Of a DNA stretch of 64,000 bases, positions 1 through 8,869 are shown one piece after another. Position numbers and translations under genes: made by a program. The stretch's first letter is position 1, and each line of letters starts with the position of its first letter. Under the pieces are notes generated by a model, which had not been told where the DNA came from, ran no database searches, and saw nothing but the letters and a program-made list of their open reading frames with translations. This DNA comes from Pseudotamlana agarivorans (GTDB lineage Bacteria > Bacteroidota > Bacteroidia > Flavobacteriales > Flavobacteriaceae), in contig NZ_LXEI01000007.1 of assembly GCF_001642835.1 (NCBI RefSeq), forward strand, positions 1 to 64,000, in the 5' to 3' direction.

Positions 1-260
1 ATTATCACGGATTTTTTTCATAGGGTGGATGTTGTAATTTGGATGTTACTTTGAGTTTGTTTAACCGTTTAACCGGCATTTCAATTATAATCTTCGTACT
101 AATGAGCATCTGTGTAGATCTGTGAAATCAGTGTCTTTGAAAGGTTTTTTGGCCACGGATTATCACAGGTCTTTTTTTCATTTGGTGTAATTTAGATGTT
201 ATTTTGAGTTTAACCGTATAACCGTATAACCGTTTAACTTTGTAACTTTGTAACCGTGTA
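1..260. repeat. Intergenic repeat mosaic, two diverged copies of a ~75-bp unit
   Basis: The stretch before the first gene holds no credible ORF. A unit starting ATTATCAC at 1 recurs at 159, and both copies continue through similar blocks (TTTTTTTCAT, TGTAATTT, GATGTTA, TTTGAGTTT) into short tandem AACCGT steps. The second copy ends in steps of the form ATAACCGT and TTTGTAAC up to about 255. Between them, near 109-135, lies a TCTGTG/GATCTGTGAAATC segment. Similar TCTGTG and TTTAACCG strings are, from memory, common intergenic repeats in Bacteroidota. The window edge may cut a further copy. Confidence 0.6.
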
Positions 261-261
261 C

Positions 262-292
262 TTTGTCACTCACATTTTTAGCGTTTACTTTG
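262..292 (+). promoter_or_regulatory. Probable promoter of the YciO-type gene
   Basis: TTTG at 262-265, a 19-bp spacer and TTACTTTG at 285-292 fit the Bacteroidota TTTG / TAnnTTTG pattern with one mismatch in the -7 element. Transcription would begin near 298, about 20 nt before the ATG at 319. The -33 lies inside the last steps of the repeat mosaic. Confidence 0.5.
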
Positions 293-318
293 TGTAAGCA
301 AGCTTAACAAGATATCCT

Positions 319-939
319 ATGGCCGATTTTATAAGAATTTACGAAGAAAACCCTAATGAAAGAGAAATTGATAAAGCTGTAAAAGTTTTAAAACAGGGTG
401 GTCTTATTATCTATCCTACAGACACGGTTTACGGATTGGGCTGCGATATTACAAACATCAAAGCCTTAGAACGTGTTGCACGCATTAAGGGTGTGAAGCT
501 GGAAAAAGCTAACTTTTCCTTTGTTTGTCATGATTTAAGCGATTTAAGCGATTATGTTAAGCAAATTGATACCAGTACATTTAAAATTTTAAAACGTGCT
601 TTACCTGGTCCATACACCTTCGTTTTACCAGGGTCTAAAAACTTACCTAATCCGTTTAAAAAGCGAAAAACGGTTGGAATTCGAGTGCCTAATAACAATA
701 TAGCTTTAGAGATCGTAAAACGCTTAGGAAACCCAATCATTTCAACTTCTATACGTGATGAAGATGAGGTTTTAGAGTATACCACAGATCCAGAACTTAT
801 TTTAGAAAAATGGGATAATCTGGTCGATTTGGTTATTGATGGGGGTTATGGCGATAATGAAGCTTCAACCGTGATTGATTTATCTGAAGATGCCCCTATA
901 GTAATTCGTGAAGGTAAAGGCGGATTGGAAATCTTTTAG
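319..939 (+). CDS. L-threonylcarbamoyladenylate synthase family protein, YciO type
   Basis: A 206-residue protein of the Sua5/YrdC/YciO family. The family makes threonylcarbamoyl-AMP from threonine, bicarbonate and ATP for t6A tRNA modification, although YciO-type members are less well proven in that role. Visible signatures are GGLIIYPTDTVYGLGCD near residues 28-44 and TVIDLS-x-DAPIVIREGKG at the C-terminus. The length and the C-terminal pattern match E. coli YciO (206 residues) rather than Sua5, which has an extra domain. ATG start, with a plausible promoter just upstream. The gene is monocistronic, ending in a strong hairpin terminator. A separate TsaC/Sua5 may exist elsewhere in the genome. 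Confidence 0.9.
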   Translation: MADFIRIYEENPNEREIDKAVKVLKQGGLIIYPTDTVYGLGCDITNIKALERVARIKGVKLEKANFSFVCHDLSDLSDYVKQIDTSTFKILKRALPGPYTFVLPGSKNLPNPFKKRKTVGIRVPNNNIALEIVKRLGNPIISTSIRDEDEVLEYTTDPELILEKWDNLVDLVIDGGYGDNEASTVIDLSEDAPIVIREGKGGLEIF

Positions 940-963
940 GAAATATTCATTTTACTCATAAAC

Positions 964-996
964 AAAAAAGGCTGTCCAAAGACAGCCTTTTTTTTA
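964..996. terminator. Bidirectional intrinsic terminator
   Basis: AAGGCTGTC (968-976), loop CAAA, GACAGCCTT (981-989), followed by a run of T and preceded by a run of A. It can end both the plus-strand gene before it and the minus-strand gene whose stop is at 1084. Confidence 0.9.
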
Positions 997-1083
997 TAGT
1001 CACTTAAACTAAAGTAAAAATCAACACTTTTTATTTACCAAAATCTTTACCAAGAAATAGTGCTGATGTTTTATTAAACTCGA

Positions 1084-2202
1084 TTATTCTTTAACGAATT
1101 TTATGGTTTTTGCTTTGTTGTCACTTTTAATTGTGATTAAATATAAACCATTGTTTAAATGGCTTAAATCAATTCTGTTATCAAATACTTGACCGCCATT
1201 TAGAGTTAATACTTGTTGTCCTAAGCTGTTTACGATTTCAACTTGATCGATTACTGTATTAGCATTAATGTTAATAACATCGGTTACAGGGTTAGGGTAA
1301 ACACTTATAGCATTAATATCGTGTTCTTCAGTCGATAAACTAGGATCTGTTTCTGTAGAAAATGCCCAAACCGTAGCATTAGCACCCGAATTACCAGCAC
1401 CATTACGAGCCACAACTGCCCAGTTATAGGTTGAATTGTAATTTAAAGTAATTGCTACAGTGGTTTCTGCAAGGCTACCTACATAGGCTAAGTCTCCACC
1501 ATTTTCACTAAAATAGATATCGTAACTTGCTGGGGCACCACCTGTTGTAGCTGGTTCCCAAGATAGAATAACAGAGTCGCCGTTATTTTCATCTAAATCA
1601 ACATTCGTGCTGTTATGAGCAGGTGCAGGGTTTATAGGTGCATGTGGTGCTGTTAAATTTTTATCAATTAAATCCACATTATCAATAGCTAAAGCATCAC
1701 CAACAGCTTGAGTTTGCTCCCATACGAATGCGATATATATGGTTTTGCCTTCATAAGCTGTTAAGTCCACGGCATGTTGCGAAAATCTACCATTGGCACC
1801 ATTGTTAACTTCAAGTTCGGTTTGCGTGTCTACTGTTGTAAAAGCAGCGTGATCGTATTGCGTGTTGGCATCGACGTGCTCCGCTACACGAATCGTAAGT
1901 ACCGATTTATTGTCGGCTGCAAGAATATCAGTTTGGTCAAAAACTAATTTTGAATTTGTCGCAGTAATAGGAGCAGTTGGTGTTACTAACCAATCTTGGG
2001 TTGGTGCATCAGAAGGCGATACAACCATGTAGCCACCTTCAGCATAATGTTCCCATTTGCTTTGTTCGCTAGTTACAGTGCCTTTGTAACTAACCCATCC
2101 TGCAGGCGGATTTGTAAAATCTTGTAAATATTGTGCGTTAGCCGCAAATGAAAAGGCTATACATAAAGTTAAGAGTAAGGTAGTTTTTTTCATGTTCTTC
2201 AA
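1084..2202 (-). CDS. T9SS type A-sorted secreted protein with choice-of-anchor and FN3-like domains
   Basis: A 372-residue exported protein. Residues 1-23 form a signal peptide ending in AANA. Residues 27-180 resemble a choice-of-anchor / cleaved-adhesin beta-sandwich (QDFTNPPAGW at the start, AIDNVDLID at the end), as found in Bacteroidota adhesins and peptidases. Residues 190-285 look like one fibronectin type III domain. Residues 300-372 are a T9SS type A sorting domain (VYPNPVTD, then NGLYLITI and KTIKFVKE). I see no catalytic motif, so a binding or adhesin role is inferred. The gene is divergent from the related 1005-residue protein, and both have the same composite promoter. Confidence 0.85.
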   Translation of the reverse strand: MKNMKKTTLLLTLCIAFSFAANAQYLQDFTNPPAGWVSYKGTVTSEQSKWEHYAEGGYMVVSPSDAPTQDWLVTPTAPITATNSKLVFDQTDILAADNKSVLTIRVAEHVDANTQYDHAAFTTVDTQTELEVNNGANGRFSQHAVDLTAYEGKTIYIAFVWEQTQAVGDALAIDNVDLIDKNLTAPHAPINPAPAHNSTNVDLDENNGDSVILSWEPATTGGAPASYDIYFSENGGDLAYVGSLAETTVAITLNYNSTYNWAVVARNGAGNSGANATVWAFSTETDPSLSTEEHDINAISVYPNPVTDVININANTVIDQVEIVNSLGQQVLTLNGGQVFDNRIDLSHLNNGLYLITIKSDNKAKTIKFVKE

Positions 2203-2259
2203 TTAAAAATGGTTCTTGTCGTGTTATCGTAAATTTCATCTGTATCCCACGAAAGGATG

Positions 2260-2321
2260 GTTAAAAATATTAGTATAATTACATTATATAAAGGCAATGT
2301 CTTGTGGTTTTACCGAAATTT
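2260..2321 (-). promoter_or_regulatory. Composite promoter, copy A (box + 36 bp + -7-like element)
   Basis: Read on the minus strand, AAATTTCGGTAAA (2321 to 2309) is followed after exactly 36 bp by TAATATTTTTAAC (2272 to 2260). The start codon is at 2202. TTTTT-n3-TTTC lies just before the box. The box, the 36-bp gap and the TAATATnTTTA element recur at 2589-2650 and 8870-8931. No TTG is conserved at the -33 position. The assignment as a promoter is inference from this conservation. Confidence 0.65.
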
Positions 2322-2588
2322 GAAATGTAAAAATCAAAGAGTTGAAGAAATAGACAATTTGGCTCAGGCCTTTTATTTATTGCAGTTGTCGTAAATCCAA
2401 ATAAGAAAACGTTAAAATTTTTGATAGAATTTAGAGAGTCATTCTAAAGTTGTTTTTTTTCTAGTATTTAGATTGAAACATTTAATTTTTTATATCATTA
2501 TTAGCTTTTCTTTAAAATATCATTAAATTTTTAACTTAATTTTGTAAACAGTTGAAAGCTAATTGTTTATGCTTTATTTTTGGCTTTT

Positions 2589-2650
2589 AAATTTCGGTAA
2601 ATAGCAAATCCCTTCTCTTTTTATCTTCATTGTACGGTAATATATTTAGG
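2589..2650 (+). promoter_or_regulatory. Composite promoter, copy B (box + 36 bp + -7-like element)
   Basis: AAATTTCGGTAAA (2589-2601) is followed after exactly 36 bp by TAATATATTTAGG (2638-2650). TTTTT-n3-TTTT precedes the box, as in copy A. The coding start is at 2724. The box is identical to copy A in all 13 positions and lies in the opposite orientation across the divergent intergenic region. The rest of 2203-2723 shows no ORF worth calling. Confidence 0.65.
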
Positions 2651-2657
2651 TAATAAT

Positions 2658-2685
2658 ATTGTTAAGCTAATAGGTGCTTAACAAT
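2658..2685 (+). promoter_or_regulatory. Perfect 10-bp stem-loop at the presumed 5' end of the 2724 transcript
   Basis: ATTGTTAAGC (2658-2667) and GCTTAACAAT (2676-2685) are perfect inverted repeats with an 8-nt loop. If TAATATATTTA at 2638-2648 is the -7 element, transcription starts near 2655-2658 and the mRNA would begin with this hairpin. A 5'-terminal hairpin can protect mRNA from decay; an operator is the alternative. Confidence 0.5.
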
Positions 2686-2723
2686 GTTTTAAACCATATT
2701 TATTAACTAATTCAATAACCAAA

Positions 2724-5700
2724 ATGAAAAGAATTACATTTTTTATGATGATGCTTTTAAGCGTCACGGTGTTTGCTCAAATCGAAATAGTAGAAAATTT
2801 CGACAGTACAGCAAACAATCAAGTACCAACAGGTTGGACAGTAACAGGAGCTACTGGAGCAACTTCTACTTTTGCATGTGGTGCTACAGGAAGTACTTTA
2901 TCTACTTTATTTTCAACTGAAGGGACTTCAGAATCAATTTTAACAACAGATTATGCGAATATTTCAAATGGGACAGATTTAACTGTTAGTTTTTCATATA
3001 AGATGTATCAAGCCTCCTTTTATAGAACTTATTCAGCACCAGCAGCAGGGTGGGGTTCGTTAATTTTAGAATATTCTATAGATAGTGGTGCTACTTGGAC
3101 AACTATTACAACTATTGATGACTCTAATTATTCGTATGTAGATCCAGCAACATGTACAGACTCTGCAGATTTTTTGATTACTGGAATTCCATCTGGAAGT
3201 AATTTTCAAGTACGCTTTACTGCAACAGCGTCAGTAATTACTAGTAATTTTTTAAGAATGGATATTGATAATCTAGCTTTTACTCAATTAGCAACGGAAA
3301 TACCAAATTGTGATGCTACGTTAATATCTCCAGTTAATGGTTCAACAGATGCCGATTTAGATGCTTTGTTAACATGGAATAGAGCTACGGGATTACCTAC
3401 AGGCTATAACCTTACTATAGGAACAACGAGTGGAGCTAGCGATATTTTAGATACAACGACTACGGATACATTTTACTCTTTAGCAAGTTTAAATTTAGCA
3501 TACAGCACCGAGTACTTTATTAATATTGTACCAACTAATGGTATTGGTAACGCAACGGGATGTGTTGAAGAAAGCTTTACAACACGTGCAGAGCCACTTG
3601 ATGGTTCTACCTGTTCTAAGCCTATTGTGATTTCTAATTTTCCATATTTAGGTCAAGGCGATACAGAAAATTTTGAAAATAATATAGGTGCTAGTCCTTG
3701 TAATACGGGATACATGAGAGGAAATGATGTGTTTTACGAAATTTCACCAGCTACCGATATGTCTATAAATATTGGTTTAACAGATGTAGATGACAATGGG
3801 GCTGGAATTCATGTTGTTGAAGGTTGTATTGATGCTGCTACAGAATGTGTTGCCTATGTAGGTGCAAGTGCTTTTGATGCTGAAAGACAACTGAATGAGG
3901 TTGTATTAAAAGGAGGAAAAACATACTATATTGTTTTAAGTAGCTCAAGTGCTTCAAGAACTTATGCTTACAAATTATTTATTGACCAAAACAGTTGTAT
4001 TAGTCCAACGATTGGTTCTTTAACACCAGTAGCCGATTGTGCTAACGGTCAGTTTTATGTAGATGTTGATGTGTCTTACTTAGGCGATGCCTCTTCTTTA
4101 ACGTTAAGTGATGATGTTGCCTCTACGGCAGATATTACCAATATTTCATCTACTGGAGTCGTTACTGTTGGTCCTTACGCGAGTGGAACCACAGTTAACT
4201 TTACATTAATTAGTAATGATGATAGTGGTTGTTCGTATACCGACTCCACTTTTTTTTACTGTCCACCATCAAATGACGAGTGTGCTAATGCGATGCCTAT
4301 AACAGTTAATACCGATCAATCTTGTACAAGCTTTGTGAGCGCTAGTAATGCCGGTGCAACGGCTGCTGCAAATGAGGAAGGAGCTTGTTCTACATCTGGA
4401 AACAGTGTTTGGTTTAGTTTTGTGGCAACAAACGAAATTCAAATTTTAGAGTATTTAAACGTGGTTTCTGCCCCTGGATATGACCAAGGAGGAGAGTTGC
4501 AAGCTACCGAATTATTTGAAGGAAGTTGTGGTTCACTTACAAGTTTAATGTGTTCGACTGGTAGTTATGTTACATTAACAGGCTTAACTGTTGGTAACAC
4601 CTACTATATTAAGAACAAAACGAACCTTAGTGGTAACTATGCTCAAAATTATGACATTTGTATTAAAGAGCCTTTCGCAGCACCAGCAAATGATGAATGC
4701 TCGAATGCTGTAGCGCTTAGCTTGTCTACTAACGATTTATGTGATAATAAAGTAGCAGGTACTACAATAGGAGCTACAAAGTCTGCCGATGCTTTGGATT
4801 GTGGAGGCGGTTCAACTGTTTACAATGATGTTTGGTATAGTTTTACACCAGCAACAAAAGGTGTTTATGAGTTTTCTTATAACGTTTTAAACGGGTCTAC
4901 TAGTGATAGTTATGTGGTGTATAGTGGTACTTGTGGAGCATTTACTCAAAAAAGTACGGCTTGTAACCAAGATTTTAATCAAACTCACGCGATGAGAGCA
5001 GGTGTCACCTATTATATTGTTGTAAGATCAGCAAGTTCTGGTGAAGGCATAGATTTCGAATTATGTGTTTTCCAATTACCAGATGATGCCGTTTCAAATG
5101 ATGATTGTACAACAGCAACAACATTAGTAGAGTCTAGTGATGCTAATGGAAACAATAAAATTGTTGGCAATATGGATAATGCTTATCCGTCACAAGAAGC
5201 AGCTTGTTCAACTAATTATAAGCATATTTGGTATGCGTTTACACCAACTTATACAGGCGATTACCATGTTGATTTTACAAAAACTAGCGGATCAACAACT
5301 TATTATACGATTTACAATACGGGTGATTGTGCTGCAGTTTCAGAGGACTATGTAACTGGAATTTCTTCCTGTTCTAACACCGTTGATAAAACCATAACTG
5401 TTGAAGCTGGAAAAACTTACTTAGTATCACTATTTTGTGGAGCCACTAGTGCTTCGGAGTTTGAATTATTTATCTATCCAGACGCAACATTAAGTACTGA
5501 TGCTATTGAGTTTGAGAACTTCAAATACTTCCCTAACCCTGTGGTTAACACATTAACGGTTCAGGCTAAAAATAGTATTTCTAATATTAGTATCATCAAT
5601 ATCGTAGGACAAGAGGTAAAGCGTTTTGCTCCTAATACAATCAAATCAACTGTAGATATGAATGACTTAAACAATGGTATTTACTTCGTTAAAGTATCTA

Positions 5701-5741
5701 TTGGTACTGCAGTAAAAACTTTTAAAGTTATTAAAGAATAG
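2724..5741 (+). CDS. Large T9SS type A-sorted surface protein with repeated Cys-containing modules
   Basis: A 1005-residue exported protein with signal peptide 1-18 (ending VFAQ). About 20-195 is a choice-of-anchor-like beta-sandwich, and 195-290 is FN3-like. A run of related ~130-residue modules follows (about 295-425, 515-650, 655-780, 785-920). Three of them open with NDECxNA or NDDCTTA, contain WFSF/WYSFTP/WYAFTP and end in TYYIxxxS-like strands. An Ig-like segment lies at 425-515. Residues 935-1005 form a type A T9SS sorting domain (YFPNPVVN, NGIYFVKV, KTFKVIKE). No enzyme motif is visible. It is probably an adhesin or binding protein on the cell surface. It shares its composite promoter with two other genes here and ends in a strong terminator. 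Confidence 0.85.
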   Translation: MKRITFFMMMLLSVTVFAQIEIVENFDSTANNQVPTGWTVTGATGATSTFACGATGSTLSTLFSTEGTSESILTTDYANISNGTDLTVSFSYKMYQASFYRTYSAPAAGWGSLILEYSIDSGATWTTITTIDDSNYSYVDPATCTDSADFLITGIPSGSNFQVRFTATASVITSNFLRMDIDNLAFTQLATEIPNCDATLISPVNGSTDADLDALLTWNRATGLPTGYNLTIGTTSGASDILDTTTTDTFYSLASLNLAYSTEYFINIVPTNGIGNATGCVEESFTTRAEPLDGSTCSKPIVISNFPYLGQGDTENFENNIGASPCNTGYMRGNDVFYEISPATDMSINIGLTDVDDNGAGIHVVEGCIDAATECVAYVGASAFDAERQLNEVVLKGGKTYYIVLSSSSASRTYAYKLFIDQNSCISPTIGSLTPVADCANGQFYVDVDVSYLGDASSLTLSDDVASTADITNISSTGVVTVGPYASGTTVNFTLISNDDSGCSYTDSTFFYCPPSNDECANAMPITVNTDQSCTSFVSASNAGATAAANEEGACSTSGNSVWFSFVATNEIQILEYLNVVSAPGYDQGGELQATELFEGSCGSLTSLMCSTGSYVTLTGLTVGNTYYIKNKTNLSGNYAQNYDICIKEPFAAPANDECSNAVALSLSTNDLCDNKVAGTTIGATKSADALDCGGGSTVYNDVWYSFTPATKGVYEFSYNVLNGSTSDSYVVYSGTCGAFTQKSTACNQDFNQTHAMRAGVTYYIVVRSASSGEGIDFELCVFQLPDDAVSNDDCTTATTLVESSDANGNNKIVGNMDNAYPSQEAACSTNYKHIWYAFTPTYTGDYHVDFTKTSGSTTYYTIYNTGDCAAVSEDYVTGISSCSNTVDKTITVEAGKTYLVSLFCGATSASEFELFIYPDATLSTDAIEFENFKYFPNPVVNTLTVQAKNSISNISIINIVGQEVKRFAPNTIKSTVDMNDLNNGIYFVKVSIGTAVKTFKVIKE

Positions 5742-5793
5742 GTGAGTAAATACTTGCTTTAAATTGAATTTGTATAAATTTGATTTAGTCACG

Positions 5794-5822
5794 AAAGCAT
5801 CGCGAAAGCGATGCTTTTTTGT
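5794..5822 (+). terminator. Intrinsic terminator
   Basis: AAAGCATCGC (5794-5803), GAAA tetraloop, GCGATGCTTT (5808-5817), then a short T run. It ends the 2724 transcript, so the regulator gene that follows needs its own promoter. Confidence 0.9.
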
Positions 5823-5983
5823 TTTATGCATTTCCCGTGTTAATTTTTTTGCAATTCTATAATAAAGACATCTCAATTTTAAAAGAACTGTTAATCCAAT
5901 TGATATACCCTTACAGTCTTGTCGATTTTATTATATTTGTTATCTTAATATTTCAATAGAGGCGCATATTCAGTGTAAAAACA

Positions 5984-7645
5984 TTGTTAAATTATGATAA
6001 ATCATTGATAATTGTTAGGTCAGAACCCCATAATCTAATTGCTATTTTGATAGGAATAAAAGCTTCGTTCTCAACTCTCGATAAGTGCATGTCTTGCGCT
6101 ACTTTGCTTTTGTGTCTACTTGGTTCTACAGCGAGTTTCGGACAAAATCATCAGCTATTAGAAAAAGCTGAAGAGCTTATTTATTCTAACCCTGATGAGG
6201 CGATTAAAATTTCCGAACACATCGTTAAGAGTGCTGAAGACGAACAAACTCGTGCTCATATTAATTTTATTCTAAGTAAGAGTTATTTGGTAAAGGGAGA
6301 TTTTAACAATGCTGCAATTCCTATTTTTAGTAATACTGAAGAATTACCTAAGGTTAGCCCAATAGCTCAATTTAGAAACTATTTGGTTAGAACCGAGCTG
6401 TTTAGAGAATTGTATTTAGATAAACAAGCTAAAAATTACTTATCTAAAGCTCAGGAGGTTGTTTCAAATATGAAAACCGAAAGTACGGTTAAAGACTCTC
6501 TTCAAAGCTTAATTATTCTTGAAGATATTCAAATGAAAATTGATAGGCATGAAAACTTAAATGCCTTACAAATCATTGATGAAACGAACGAGAAGTTTAA
6601 AGCATATTTTGACAGTCATAGCAATGAAAAGTTAAAAATCACCTTAGCAAAGGAAATGGTTTATAAGGATTTGTCTTTGCATGATTCTGCCTTTACCTAC
6701 ATCAATAAAACCAATCTTTTATTTGAAAATAGTCAACAAAATAACTTATATGAAAAAGCGATTTTTTATAGCGAGTTAGGTAATTTGTATCTTCAAAAAA
6801 ATGAATTTGAAAAAAGTGAAGAAATCTTATTTATGGCCTTAAAATGTGCCGAAGTGATTGATAATCCGTCATTATTGATGCAAATTAATCGCGATTTAGC
6901 CATAAATTATTTGGCAACCAGTCAAAAAAGTAAATACCTTGTTTATAACGATAAGTTCTTAGTATTAAATAATAAAGTGGAATTAATGGATCAAAAATCT
7001 ATTAATACCGTTTATAATTTGGTTACGGAAGAGCATAATAAGGTGGTTTTAAAAGAGGAGAAAACCTATCAGAATTATAGAAATATAGTCATTGCTATAG
7101 CTTTTCTAGTTTTATTAGTAGGAGCTTTTGTGTTGATAAAGAGTGAATTAAGAAAAAAACGACTTCATGAAATTATAAAATATCTTGAAATAAGTAGAGC
7201 TTATTTTAGCAAGATAAAACCAACAAAACGAGCAAGCAAGAATAAAATAATGATCCCTGAAGAAACAGAACGAGGGATACTTATTAAGCTTAAAAAGTTC
7301 GAAAACTCTAGAAAGTATTTAAATAGAGATATGTCGCTAGCTGTTTTAGCAGGACAGTTTGAAACGAATACTAAATACCTGTCTGAAATTATTAATAAGC
7401 ATTACAACGATAACTTTAATACATTCATTAACAAGCTTCGTATTAACTATATCATCAATAAGCTTAAGAAAGACAATAACTATATCAACTATAAAATTAG
7501 TTTTTTAGCCGAAGAAAGTGGTTACTCATCACACAGTAGCTTTGCCACGGTATTTAAATCCATTGTTGGGATGTCTCCAGCAACATTTATCAATTTGATA
7601 AAAGAAGAGCGTGAAGCATTAAAATCAAGTACAGAAGAATCATGA
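5984..7645 (+). CDS. TPR / transmembrane / AraC-type HTH transcriptional regulator
   Basis: About 550 residues. After an N-terminal hydrophobic export signal ending ASFGQ come TPR-like helical repeats (about 55-345), a single membrane helix (about 365-387), a short linker and an AraC-family double HTH domain (about 440-545, with the typical YSSHSSFATVFKSIVGMSPATF pattern split over the second HTH). The sensor part would be periplasmic and the DNA-binding part cytoplasmic. The start is uncertain. The frame opens with TTG at 5984; TTG at 6047 gives a better signal peptide with two lysines; the only ATG before the hydrophobic stretch is at 6089. A -7-like TATATTTG lies at 5932-5939. The gene overlaps the next one by 4 bp (ATGA). 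It lies among surface-adhesin genes, so it probably controls them. Confidence 0.85.
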   Translation: MLNYDKSLIIVRSEPHNLIAILIGIKASFSTLDKCMSCATLLLCLLGSTASFGQNHQLLEKAEELIYSNPDEAIKISEHIVKSAEDEQTRAHINFILSKSYLVKGDFNNAAIPIFSNTEELPKVSPIAQFRNYLVRTELFRELYLDKQAKNYLSKAQEVVSNMKTESTVKDSLQSLIILEDIQMKIDRHENLNALQIIDETNEKFKAYFDSHSNEKLKITLAKEMVYKDLSLHDSAFTYINKTNLLFENSQQNNLYEKAIFYSELGNLYLQKNEFEKSEEILFMALKCAEVIDNPSLLMQINRDLAINYLATSQKSKYLVYNDKFLVLNNKVELMDQKSINTVYNLVTEEHNKVVLKEEKTYQNYRNIVIAIAFLVLLVGAFVLIKSELRKKRLHEIIKYLEISRAYFSKIKPTKRASKNKIMIPEETERGILIKLKKFENSRKYLNRDMSLAVLAGQFETNTKYLSEIINKHYNDNFNTFINKLRINYIINKLKKDNNYINYKISFLAEESGYSSHSSFATVFKSIVGMSPATFINLIKEEREALKSSTEES

Positions 7646-8802
7646 AAATAGCACTTAAATCTATATTTCTATGCATGGCACTTGTTTTTCAATTAAGTGC
7701 TTATGCGACGAGTAGCTTGGTTCAAACCCAAGAAGTAGATAGTTTATTAGAGGAAAGCCGTAGGCAAGTTTATAAAACACCTAATGAATCTATAAAATTA
7801 GGGTTGTCTATTTATCAAGATGAAAACTACGCTCAAGAAGTAAGAGTTAAGGCGCTTTTATTAGTGTCTTTTGGGTACACATCGAAGCGTGATTATCAAA
7901 AAGCTTTGGAGTACATCGTTAAAGTTGACGAGATTTCAGATAAGTTAGACAATGAATTGCTTGAAATAGAAATTCTTTACCGTACTGGAGTGCTTTATCA
8001 ACAGCTTAAAATTTATGATAAATCCATCGAGTTTATGGAAAAAACAGAGCGGTTCTGTTTGTCTTATCCAGATAAAGATGCGGTTCGTTTGTTTCTAGCT
8101 AATAGTTATGTGGTTAAAGCCTTTATTTATAAAGACAATTTAAATTGCGATATAGCTTTAGATTTTTTTAATAAGGGGATTTTAGAGTATCAAAAAATAA
8201 ATAGCCGAAAAAGTAATGGAAATTTAAGTATTATCTACTATAATATTGGAAACTGTTACTCTATGTTAGGAGAATACGGTAATGCTAAAAATAGTTTTGC
8301 AAGGTCTATTTCCTTGGCAAAAAGAGAGAATGCAGATAGTTTAATATCCTTTGCAGAGAAAGGTTTAGCCGAAGTTTATACACTAGAAGGTAACTATAAA
8401 AAAGCCGTAAATTTACTAGAAGAAGCCTTAGAGCGCTCTAAAGGTGTAGGCGATTTGGTATTAAATTTAGGGATTTACAAAGGCCTTTTTGAAAACCACT
8501 TAGCATTGAATGAACCAGAAAAATTTCAAGAATTTTACAATTTATATTTAAAGACTCAGGCTCAGATAAAAACCTCTGAACGTAACTCTATAGGTGATTC
8601 TATTAACGAGAGTTACAAGCTTCAAAACACTGAAGTAGTAAATATCAAAGAGCAATTTAATTCTCTTCTTAAATGGTCTGTTTTATTGGTAGTAATCTTT
8701 GTTTTAGGGGTACTATTTCTTGAGATTAAAAATAAAAAAACCATCCAAAACCTTACAAAAAAGGTGGATTCTCTTCAAGGTGGTAGTAAAATCAAAAAGT
8801 AA
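7642..8802 (+). CDS. Membrane-anchored TPR protein, HTH-less paralogue of the preceding regulator
   Basis: A 386-residue protein with signal peptide (1-22), TPR-like helices over about 30-325, one membrane helix (about 350-370) and a short charged tail ending in lysines. Its N-terminal region resembles that of the gene before it (LLEESRRQVYKTPNESIKL against LLEKAEELIYSNPDEAIKI), but it stops soon after the membrane helix and has no AraC domain. The ATG overlaps the TGA of the regulator (ATGA), which suggests translational coupling and matched amounts. A partner, co-sensor or antagonist of the regulator is the simplest inference. Its ligand is unknown. Confidence 0.8.
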   Translation: MKIALKSIFLCMALVFQLSAYATSSLVQTQEVDSLLEESRRQVYKTPNESIKLGLSIYQDENYAQEVRVKALLLVSFGYTSKRDYQKALEYIVKVDEISDKLDNELLEIEILYRTGVLYQQLKIYDKSIEFMEKTERFCLSYPDKDAVRLFLANSYVVKAFIYKDNLNCDIALDFFNKGILEYQKINSRKSNGNLSIIYYNIGNCYSMLGEYGNAKNSFARSISLAKRENADSLISFAEKGLAEVYTLEGNYKKAVNLLEEALERSKGVGDLVLNLGIYKGLFENHLALNEPEKFQEFYNLYLKTQAQIKTSERNSIGDSINESYKLQNTEVVNIKEQFNSLLKWSVLLVVIFVLGVLFLEIKNKKTIQNLTKKVDSLQGGSKIKK

Positions 8803-8869
8803 TTTCAAAAAATAATTTTTTATTGTAACAGACTGTTTTTTAGTTTGTTGGTTTGGTGTTTTTGCTTTC

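Noticed and set aside
2309-2601. Inverted 13-bp repeats around 267 bp, resembling an invertible promoter segment
   Set aside because: The -7-like elements lie outside the repeats, so inversion would not change the direction or strength of either promoter, no recombinase gene is near, and a third copy at 8870 fits a regulatory box better.
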